A stretch of DNA of 64,000 nt from Streptomyces cynarae (GTDB lineage Bacteria > Actinomycetota > Actinomycetes > Streptomycetales > Streptomycetaceae), in NCBI RefSeq assembly GCF_025642135.1, contig NZ_CP106793.1:7966001-8030000 (forward strand), in the 5' to 3' direction. A program made the translations under genes and the position numbers. Positions 57,205 through 64,000 of the stretch are shown here, in pieces. The notes under the pieces were generated by a model. It made no database searches. It was not told the DNA's origin and worked only from the letters and a program-made list of their open reading frames with translations. Positions within the stretch are counted from its first letter, which is position 1. Every line of letters starts with the position of its first letter.

Positions 57205-59859
57205 TCACGGCGTCCGGGTCTTCCAGATGCCGCGGCCGTGGGTGGCCACGTACACCTGGCTGCCGTCCGGGCTGGGCGAGAGGTACACCGCCGGCGAGGT
57301 GGGCAGGTTCGTGCCCAGGCGCACCCAGTGGCCCGCCGAGGTGCTGGTGAACACGCCGAGGTCGGTGGCGACCACGAGGGTGCCGTTCTCGGTGATGAGC
57401 GCCGCGTTGGCCGGGGCGTCCGGGAAGGAGTCCGTGGCCGCGGGGTCGCCGCTGATGTCCGTCCAGGTCGTGCCGCCGTCGGTGGTCTTCCAGACGTGGC
57501 CGTAGCCGGCGCCGGGGCCCTCGTTCCAGTGCCGCGAGAAGCCGTTGATCACCGCGTAGACCGTTTTGCCGGAGGCGTCGGACGGGTCGATGGCCAGAGA
57601 GGAGATGTAGCGGTTGGGGAAGGAGGCCGGCAGGTTCACCTGGTGCCAGGTGCCGCCTTGGTTGGTGGCGATGCCCCGCCCGAAGGTCTCGTCGACCGAT
57701 CCGCACGGGCCGCACCAGGCCGCCCACGTCACGTGGCCCCGGCTGGCGACCGCCGAGGCGGAGTGACCCGCGCCCAGGTCGTACAGCTTGGTCCAGTCGG
57801 CGCCGGAGGTGGTGTTCCAGGTCTTGGTGTTGCCCCAGACGTACTGGCCGCCCGCGACCCACAGGCCGTTCGGGTCGGTCTCGTCCGCGCTGAAGGGGGC
57901 GATGAAGCGGGCACCGGGGTCGCCGGGTGCGATGTCGGTGATGACGTCCTCGGAGCCGTCGTCGCTCGCGGTGTAGCCGCAGTTGTTCGTGATCTGCAGC
58001 GCCAGGTCGACGTACTCGCCGACCGTCTGGCAGCCGTTGGCGGGGTTGACCAGCTGGTCGCCGCCGTCACCGCCGAACGGGGAGACCATCTCGCCGTCCG
58101 GGTTGAGCTGCTGTCGTCCTTGGTAGGTGGCGCCCTTGGGCGCGAGCAGAGAGACGCCGTTGTCCTGCAGGCCGCCCCAGACGGCGTCGCCGCTGCCGTC
58201 GGTCATCCTGCCCGCGCGCACCGAGTAGTACTGGAGGTCGCGCAGGGTGCCGGACTCGTTGAGGTTGCGCCAGCCGGCGGTCGTCTGGGTGGTCGGACGG
58301 GCGTAGGCACCGCCGTCGTTGCCGACGAACACCTCCGGCGTGCTGCCCTTCCACTGCGAGAAGGCGAGGGCGTGCTGGTCGGAGTGCATCACGTCGCCGT
58401 CGCAGGTGTTCGCGGCCGGGTCGTACGAGAAGCACGGCATGCCGAAGTTCCAGTACCGGCCGATCGCCTTCCAGGTCGCCCCGCCGTCCCGGGACTCGAA
58501 CATCTCCTCGAGGCCCAGGTAGACGTGGTTCGGGTCGCTCGGGTCGACCGCGATGACCTGGTCGTACCAGGCCTGGGAGCCGGGCTGGTAGCCGCTGCCG
58601 ATCTCGTTGACCTTCATCGCGGAGCCGCTCGTCGACAGCGACGAGGAGGTCGCGATCTGCTTGAACGAGCCGTTCGCGTTGCCGCTCTGGCTGACGTACA
58701 CACCGGCGAGCACGGAGTACACGCCGGAACCGGAGGACTTGTTGAGGAGCTTGGGGGACTCCATCGAGACGTACAGCCTGCTGCCGTCGGCCGCGTAGGC
58801 GAAGGCGGCGTTGCCGATCTCGGCGGGGTTGATCGCGCCGGTCGGGTTGGCACGCTTCCAGGTGGTGCCCGCGTCGTCGGAGTAGTAGAAACCGTTGTAG
58901 TCGGCACCGCTTCGCCAGGCCACATTGGCCAGCAGCTTCTTGCCGTCGGTGCCGGGCTGTACGGCGATGTCGTTGGCGATGTCCGCGTAGTGGCCGTCCA
59001 CTCCGCAGCTCACGCCGCTGATGCCGACGCCCGCGCACGGGGCGAGGACCTTCGTCCAGGCGGAGGACTGGCCGGCCGACAGTGGGCGCCGGAAGACGCC
59101 GTGAGAGGAGGCCGCGAAGACGTATCCGGCGGCCTTGTCGAAGGTGAGGGTGTGGATGGAGGCGGAGTCCAGTTCCGTGCCGCCCACCTTGTCGCTCTCG
59201 CTGAAGGTGCCGGTGGCCGGGTCCGCGAGCCGGTAGACGCCGCTGCCCAGGTAGTTGTCGGAGGCGGTGGTCGCCTCGCCGGTGGCCAGCCACAGCGAGC
59301 CGTCGGGCGCGACCGCGAGGGCGCCCACGGACAGGGCGGGCAGCCGGTCGGCGATCGGCGTCCAGGTGTTCCCGTCGTCGGTGGAGCGGAACACACCGCC
59401 GCCCGCGGCGCCCGCGTAGACCACGCCCCGGTGGGTCGGATCGGTGGCCAGGGCGGCGATCCGGCCCGCCGAGTGCCCCGCGCCGCCTCCGGAGTTGGAG
59501 GCCGACTGGTCACGGTAGTGCAGGGCGTCCTCGTTGTACGGGGAGGTGGTGACCTCGGACCAACTGCCGGACCTGACGGGCATGTTCTTGATGTGCGCCC
59601 AGGCGTCGGCGTAAGCGCCCGGCGCGATCTCGCCGCTGGGCGAGAGCCTAGGCTCGTTGAAGGCGTCGAGGGACTCCATCAGTTCATGGGACTCCTCGCC
59701 CGCCACCTCATGGCGGCTGGAGTCCGTGTCGCTCGCCCCGAACGCGGCGACGGGTCCCGTCCCCGCTATCAGAAGTGCGGTGGCCACGGCGGCGAGTACC
59801 TTTCTGCCACCGCGCTCCGCCTCGCGGCGCGGTCTGCGCCGTGCGGAATACACACGCAT
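57205..59859 (-). CDS. Secreted BNR/Asp-box beta-propeller protein
   Basis: Secreted protein of 884 residues. After a basic N-terminus comes the hydrophobic signal segment KVLAAVATALLIAGTGPVAA with a likely cleavage near AFGAS. The rest is a double beta-propeller of the sialidase/xyloglucanase-like type with at least four Asp boxes: STDDGNTWTP, SDDAGTTWKR, SRDGGATWKA and TTDGGTTWTD. Catalytic residues of a known glycosidase are not evident, so it may be an enzyme or a binding protein. ATG 59859. It is divergent from the LysR gene and ends near the 57040 terminator. Confidence 0.85.
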   Translation of the reverse strand: MRVYSARRRPRREAERGGRKVLAAVATALLIAGTGPVAAFGASDTDSSRHEVAGEESHELMESLDAFNEPRLSPSGEIAPGAYADAWAHIKNMPVRSGSWSEVTTSPYNEDALHYRDQSASNSGGGAGHSAGRIAALATDPTHRGVVYAGAAGGGVFRSTDDGNTWTPIADRLPALSVGALAVAPDGSLWLATGEATTASDNYLGSGVYRLADPATGTFSESDKVGGTELDSASIHTLTFDKAAGYVFAASSHGVFRRPLSAGQSSAWTKVLAPCAGVGISGVSCGVDGHYADIANDIAVQPGTDGKKLLANVAWRSGADYNGFYYSDDAGTTWKRANPTGAINPAEIGNAAFAYAADGSRLYVSMESPKLLNKSSGSGVYSVLAGVYVSQSGNANGSFKQIATSSSLSTSGSAMKVNEIGSGYQPGSQAWYDQVIAVDPSDPNHVYLGLEEMFESRDGGATWKAIGRYWNFGMPCFSYDPAANTCDGDVMHSDQHALAFSQWKGSTPEVFVGNDGGAYARPTTQTTAGWRNLNESGTLRDLQYYSVRAGRMTDGSGDAVWGGLQDNGVSLLAPKGATYQGRQQLNPDGEMVSPFGGDGGDQLVNPANGCQTVGEYVDLALQITNNCGYTASDDGSEDVITDIAPGDPGARFIAPFSADETDPNGLWVAGGQYVWGNTKTWNTTSGADWTKLYDLGAGHSASAVASRGHVTWAAWCGPCGSVDETFGRGIATNQGGTWHQVNLPASFPNRYISSLAIDPSDASGKTVYAVINGFSRHWNEGPGAGYGHVWKTTDGGTTWTDISGDPAATDSFPDAPANAALITENGTLVVATDLGVFTSTSAGHWVRLGTNLPTSPAVYLSPSPDGSQVYVATHGRGIWKTRTP

Positions 59860-60271
59860 GGATTGTCTCCGGCTTCTTCGGCGTAAGTCGCGGCCGCCCC
59901 TACGGCCGCACTTGATCTCCTACTGCCGAGCGCCGGAACCGTACTCCCGTGCCCTCCCTCAACCACAGGGGTTTACGCCGACTTTATAGTCCAACAAACG
60001 TAACGATTGCCAAAAATGGCCTCGTTCGCCACCGGCCTCCCGGAGCCCCCGCAGTCCTCATCACTTGCAGCGCAGCCAGCCGGTTTTTCGTTACCGGAGC
60101 GTGGAGTGCGCAGCTGCCGGGACACGCCGTAGCATTCGCACATAGGTTTTACCGTCCCGTGGTTGCCGCCCCGACGGGTCCGTCGGAGTTTCGGTCACCA
60201 TGCCGTCGGAGAGCTGGTTATGCAGGTCACGGGGGTTGCAGCGGTCCCCCGACGCTGAGCGGGGAATGTTC
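59860..60271. other. Divergent promoter region (BNR protein / LysR)
   Basis: 412 bp holding an AT-rich pocket (about 59976-60022) that stands out from the GC-rich surroundings. On the minus strand a possible promoter has -35 TTGGCA (60008-60013) and -10 TATAAA (59983-59988), spacer 19 bp. No gene or RNA is seen here; LysR binding would be expected. Confidence 0.4.
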
Positions 60272-61252
60272 ATGCACCTCGAGTTCCGGCACCTCCGTAT
60301 CCTGCTCACCGTCGCCGAGGCCGGCAGCATCCGCAAGGCCGCCGCACGGCTGCAGCTCTCTCAGCCGGCCACGAGCGCTCAGCTGAAGCGGATCGAACAA
60401 GAACTGGGCGGCCCGCTCTTCATCCGCAGCGCCGACGGGGTGAAACCGAACGAGAACGGACAATACGTCCTGCGCTGCGCCCGTGACCTCGTCGTCGGCT
60501 TCGACCGGCTGCGCGAATACGCGCGAGTGGCGGCGGAGGCCGACAGACAGGCCGCCGCGCCGCTGAGAGCGGGCGGAACCGCCGGCCCTCTGGTGTCCCT
60601 GCTGGTCTCCGCCCTCTTCGAACTGGTCCCGGAACGCCGACTCACCATCGACGCCCGCCGTTCCGTGCACACCCTGGTGAAATCGCTGAGCCTGTCGAAA
60701 TGCGACATCGCGGTGTTCGGTGAGTTCCCCGGCTTTCCCCTTCCGGTCGGCGAGTCGGTGGCGACCCGCACACTGCTCCGCGAGCCGGTCTTCGTCCTGC
60801 TCGCCGAAGACCACCCGCTGGCACGCCAGGAGATGGTCAGCCTCCCTGAACTGGCCGACGAGGACTGGGTCATGCCGGAGGCCGACGAGAGCGGCATGCA
60901 CGCGTACCTTCATCTCACCTGCCGGTCGGCGGGATTCACTCCGCGCATCGCCCATGTGACCCCGGACCTGTCCGTGGCGCAGATCCTGGTCGCCGGCCGG
61001 CGTGCCGTCTGCGGCGTATGGCCGACTGCCGACATCTCCGCCCCGGGCACGGTGCAGCGGCCGCTCGTGGACGTCCCGTTCCACCGCCGGCTGCTCCTGG
61101 CCTGGAACGAGGAATCGGTTTCGCCCGGGCTCGCCGACGCGGCGTGCGAGCGTCTGCTGGCCGCCTATCTGTCGCTGGTGCGACGACGGCCGCGGTATCT
61201 GGCCTGGTGGGAGGCCGGGGGAGAGGAGTTCGCCCTCCGTGAGGGCATGTGA
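60272..61252 (+). CDS. LysR family transcriptional regulator
   Basis: Regulator of 326 residues with an N-terminal LysR winged helix (LLTVAEAGSIRKAAARLQLS, then QPATSAQLKRIEQELGGPLF) and a type 2 periplasmic-binding-like effector domain (about 95-310). ATG 60272 is favoured by GGGGA 7 bp upstream; ATG 60266 is two codons earlier. It lies between a secreted BNR protein and a secreted M4 protease, so control of one or both is plausible (inference). Confidence 0.9.
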   Translation: MHLEFRHLRILLTVAEAGSIRKAAARLQLSQPATSAQLKRIEQELGGPLFIRSADGVKPNENGQYVLRCARDLVVGFDRLREYARVAAEADRQAAAPLRAGGTAGPLVSLLVSALFELVPERRLTIDARRSVHTLVKSLSLSKCDIAVFGEFPGFPLPVGESVATRTLLREPVFVLLAEDHPLARQEMVSLPELADEDWVMPEADESGMHAYLHLTCRSAGFTPRIAHVTPDLSVAQILVAGRRAVCGVWPTADISAPGTVQRPLVDVPFHRRLLLAWNEESVSPGLADAACERLLAAYLSLVRRRPRYLAWWEAGGEEFALREGM

Positions 61253-61398
61253 CCGGCCGGGCCACGGATCCCCCTGCCCTATAGCTCCGCTGATATAGCC
61301 CAGATGAAGTCACGTCAGGGACATGTCATCTGCTGAACACTTCGCGTCAACGTCCAAGGACGTCGTCACCCCACGACGAGCGAAGGAATCACCCCGTC

Positions 61399-63000
61399 AT
61401 GTCCCGTCCCCTTCTTGCCCTTTCCGCGATAGTCGCCGCCGGCGTGATCACCACCGGCGCTATGGCCGTACCTGCGCACTCGCAGCCTCAAGCAGCGCAG
61501 CGCGGCACCTCCGTCCGCGACACGGCGATATCCCAGGCCAAGGCGAACGTGACCCGGCACGCCGACACCTTCGGCTTCGGTGCGGGCCAGACGCTCCGGG
61601 CGAAGGACGTCGTGATCGACGCCGACGGCACCCAACACGTCCGCTTCGAGCGGACCTACCGCGGCCTCCCCGTCGTCGGCGGCGACTTCGTCGTCCACCA
61701 GAAGGGCGACGGCTCGTTCAAGGGCTCCACCCGCGCCAAGGCCCGCGAGGTGGTGCTCAGGTCCGTCACTCCCGCCGTCGACGCCAGGGGCACGGCGGCC
61801 GGCGCGCTGAAGCGCTCGCACGGGTTGGTGCGGCAAGCCAAGTCCACTCCCGAGCTGATCGTGTGGGCCGCCGACGGCACGCCGCGTCTGGCCTGGCGCA
61901 CCACCGTCCAGGGCCTGGGCGACAAGGGCCAGCCGCACGGCGAGGTCTTCGTGACCGACGCCACCACCGGCGCGGCGATCGAGAACTACGACGCCGAGCG
62001 CGAGGCGACCGGAACCGGCCACTCCGAGTACACCGGCGATGTCAGCATCGACACCACGCAGCAGGCCGACGGCACCTTCGCCCTGATCGACCCGGTGCGC
62101 GGCCACATCACCAAGGACGCGCACAACCTCTCGTCCTCGTCCCTGAAGAGCTCCTCCGGCACCCTGTTCACCGACGCCGACAACATCTGGGGGGACGGCA
62201 AGAAGTTCTCCACCGACCGCGCCACCGCCGCCGTCGACGCGCACGTCAACACCGCCGAGACGTACGACTACTACAGGACGACCTTCGGCCGCAACGGCAT
62301 CAAGAACGACGGCCGCGGCGCCACCGTCTTCGTCCACGTCGGCACCAACTGGGACAACGCCCAGTGGTCGGACTCCTGCTTCTGCATGATGACCGGCGAC
62401 GGCAACGGCACCACCGACCCGGAGCAGGTCGACCTGGACACCATGGGCCACGAGATGACCCACGGCGTCACCTCGGCCACCGCGAACCTGCGCTACAGCG
62501 CTGAGTCCGGCGGCCTGAACGAGGCCACCAGCGACATCCTCGGCACCATGGTCGAGTGGTACGCCAAGAACCCGGTCGACACCCCCGACTACCTCTTCAG
62601 CGACCAGTCCACCCCGCCGTGGCTGCGCCGCTTCGACAAGCCGTCCCTGGACGGCCGCTCCGCCGACTGCTGGTCGAAGTCGGTCGGCCGCCTCGACGTG
62701 CACTACTCCTCGGGCGTCGGCAACCACTGGTTCTACCTCGCGAGCGAGGGCAGCGGCGCCAAGACCATCAACGGCGTCTCCTACAACAGCCCCACCTGCA
62801 ACGGCTCCACCGTCACCGGCATCGGCAACCAGAAGGCCTCGGCCATCTGGTACCGGGCGCTGACCGTCTACATGACCTCCACCACGGACTACAAGGGCGC
62901 CCGCACGGCGACTTTGAACGCGGCGAAGGACCTGTACGGTGCCACCGGCCCCGAGTACGCCACCGTGGCCGCGGCCTGGAGCGCCGTCAACGTCCTCTGA
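61399..63000 (+). CDS. Secreted M4-family (thermolysin-like) metalloprotease
   Basis: Zinc endopeptidase of 533 residues made as a preproprotein. The signal peptide is MSRPLLALSAIVAAGVITTG followed by AMAVPAHS, then an FTP/PepSY propeptide (about 40-190; VRFERTYRGLPVVGGDFVVH) and the mature M4 domain. Zinc site and catalysis: GHEMTHGVTS (His about 350 and 354, Glu 351) and third ligand Glu in GGLNEATSDILG (about 374); the catalytic His lies in VHYSSGVGNHWFY. ATG 61399 has GAAGGAA upstream. A strong hairpin follows the gene. Confidence 0.93.
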   Translation: MSRPLLALSAIVAAGVITTGAMAVPAHSQPQAAQRGTSVRDTAISQAKANVTRHADTFGFGAGQTLRAKDVVIDADGTQHVRFERTYRGLPVVGGDFVVHQKGDGSFKGSTRAKAREVVLRSVTPAVDARGTAAGALKRSHGLVRQAKSTPELIVWAADGTPRLAWRTTVQGLGDKGQPHGEVFVTDATTGAAIENYDAEREATGTGHSEYTGDVSIDTTQQADGTFALIDPVRGHITKDAHNLSSSSLKSSSGTLFTDADNIWGDGKKFSTDRATAAVDAHVNTAETYDYYRTTFGRNGIKNDGRGATVFVHVGTNWDNAQWSDSCFCMMTGDGNGTTDPEQVDLDTMGHEMTHGVTSATANLRYSAESGGLNEATSDILGTMVEWYAKNPVDTPDYLFSDQSTPPWLRRFDKPSLDGRSADCWSKSVGRLDVHYSSGVGNHWFYLASEGSGAKTINGVSYNSPTCNGSTVTGIGNQKASAIWYRALTVYMTSTTDYKGARTATLNAAKDLYGATGPEYATVAAAWSAVNVL

Positions 63001-63054
63001 GGCACCGACGTACCGCCGGAAGGGAACGCAAGGGAGTCGGAGCGCGAGAGCCGA

Positions 63055-63082
63055 GGGCCCCGGCGCGGGTGCGCCGGGGCCC
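63055..63082. terminator. Bidirectional terminator after the M4 protease gene
   Basis: Perfect 12-bp stem GGGCCCCGGCGC/GCGCCGGGGCCC with a GGGT loop, between convergent genes. A second 12-bp pairing, GGCGCGGGTGCG (63062-63073) with CGCACCCGCGCC (63082-63093), is mutually exclusive with it. Confidence 0.8.
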
Positions 63083-63115
63083 GCACCCGCGCCGGGGCTC
63101 AGCGGGTCGCGGGGC

Positions 63116-64000
63116 TCACGCGGTGTGGATCTCCAAGGAGGCCCGCACGGCGGACTCCACGGCTCCCTCGATCCAGGCCGGCTTGACGGACGTATGGTCC
63201 CCGGCGAAGTGCAACGGTCCTTCAGGCTCGGGGATGGCGGTCAGCAACTCCGTGTGCTGGCCGGGCAGGAGCACGGACGCCTCCCCGTAGGCGTAGGGGT
63301 CGCGCAGCCAGCTCTGCGTGCGGCCCGCACCGGTGTAGAAGACCTCGATGCGCTGCCCGTAGACCTGCTGGAGGCCGCACAGGGCGTGTGGATACCGGGC
63401 ATCGTCGTCCAGGGAGTCCCAGCGCAGCGCGTCGTCCGCCCAGCTGTAGGAGGCCAGGACCACACCCCCGGCGCTGCCCGGGACCGGATGGGAGGGATGG
63501 AACATGAACCGGTTGGCGTTGTCCGACACCGAGCCGCCACCCACGACGTCGACCGCCTCCGGCTGGTCCCGGGCGATCGCACGGTTGGCGGCGTAGTGGG
63601 TCCGCTGTCCCGCTGTGATGTGCCCGGCGGGCACGGAGGGATGGGCGCCGAGGAGGCTGCCGTCCGCGGCGGCGCGGCCGGTGCGGTAGGCGTCGTACAG
63701 GCCGGGGTCGACGGCGTTGAGCTCGCGCTTCCAGTCGGCCTCGTCGAACTCCCACCAGCGGCGGCTGAACTCCAGCAGCACCTTGGTCGCGCTGTCGTAG
63801 TGCAGTTCGCAGACCGCGCGGCGCTTGCCGTACGACATGGGCGGGTCGATCTGCACGTGGCGCAGTCCGGAGAACGGCACCGTGACCACGGCGACGTCCG
63901 CGGTGAACTGCTCGCGCACGACGGGACCGTCACGGCCCTCGGACACGGTGTCCACCCAGACGTGCGGACCCTTGCTCCGGACGTGCTCGGTGTCCGGCGA
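63116..64000 (-). CDS. Flavin-dependent amine/L-amino acid oxidase, 3' part
   Basis: The frame is open to the right edge, so the 5' part with the FAD dinucleotide-binding motif is outside the window; 294 residues are seen. The C-terminal FAD-binding motif [20 protein letters not shown] and then [14 protein letters not shown], together with [20 protein letters not shown] and [15 protein letters not shown], identify the flavin monoamine oxidase/L-amino acid oxidase family. Several Streptomyces members are secreted L-glutamate or L-amino acid oxidases producing hydrogen peroxide; substrate not assignable here. Confidence 0.88.
   Translation of the reverse strand, partial: SPDTEHVRSKGPHVWVDTVSEGRDGPVVREQFTADVAVVTVPFSGLRHVQIDPPMSYGKRRAVCELHYDSATKVLLEFSRRWWEFDEADWKRELNAVDPGLYDAYRTGRAAADGSLLGAHPSVPAGHITAGQRTHYAANRAIARDQPEAVDVVGGGSVSDNANRFMFHPSHPVPGSAGGVVLASYSWADDALRWDSLDDDARYPHALCGLQQVYGQRIEVFYTGAGRTQSWLRDPYAYGEASVLLPGQHTELLTAIPEPEGPLHFAGDHTSVKPAWIEGAVESAVRASLEIHTA

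Overview
The window is chromosomal DNA of a Streptomyces or a close relative. It is very GC-rich, its genes use codons ending in G or C, many starts are GTG, and the gene families are typical of the genus (LacI, ROK, DeoR and TetR regulators, TerD, MHS-type MFS transporters, FTP-M4 protease, apolipoprotein N-acyltransferase). I saw no rRNA, tRNA, CRISPR array, insertion sequence or integrase.

Layout. 0-6.4 kb: a LacI-controlled sugar-acid operon (SDR dehydrogenase and LacI on the minus strand; KDPG-type aldolase, PfkB kinase, lactonase and GH51 arabinofuranosidase on the plus strand). 6.4-11.1 kb: a GH15 glucoamylase/trehalase-like enzyme and a DeoR-SIS-aldolase amino-sugar-like module. 11.1-17.2 kb: RlmG-like methyltransferase, AlkB, a ROK regulator broken by a frameshift, tautomerase, DUF1272, and a TetR/DUF4865/phosphotriesterase operon. 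17.3-29.4 kb: a SHOCT protein, the fused remnants of an ABC transporter, an anti-sigma-type ATPase, a Cds1-like PLP enzyme, a second DeoR regulator, a large membrane lipase-like protein and a beta-helix/AAA fusion. 29.6-41.4 kb: TerD protein, glycosyltransferase, racemase, O-antigen-ligase-like membrane protein, Lnt, NUDIX, and a 3-hydroxybutyrate dehydrogenase/GAF-PucR regulator/MHS transporter group. Several genes here look leaderless.

41.5-57 kb is the most distinctive part. It resembles the dormancy/hypoxia (DosR/DevR or OsdR) gene sets of actinobacteria: four universal stress proteins, CBS-BON protein, cyclic-nucleotide-domain protein, PPK2, GH65 phosphorylase, FMN split-barrel proteins, SHOCT membrane protein, and a double-GAF histidine kinase like DosS/OsdK, with no response regulator beside it. 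At least five broken genes lie among them (STAS, FMN split-barrel, CBS-BON, universal stress protein, flavohaemoglobin). A 14-bp element of form GGGnC-N4-GGnCC recurs upstream of several of the genes, sometimes as pairs 20-21 bp apart. A run of 19 G and a DUF1918-XRE-FMN split-barrel fusion lie at the right side.

57-64 kb: a secreted BNR/Asp-box protein, a LysR regulator, a secreted M4 metalloprotease and the 3' part of a flavin amine oxidase that runs off the right edge.
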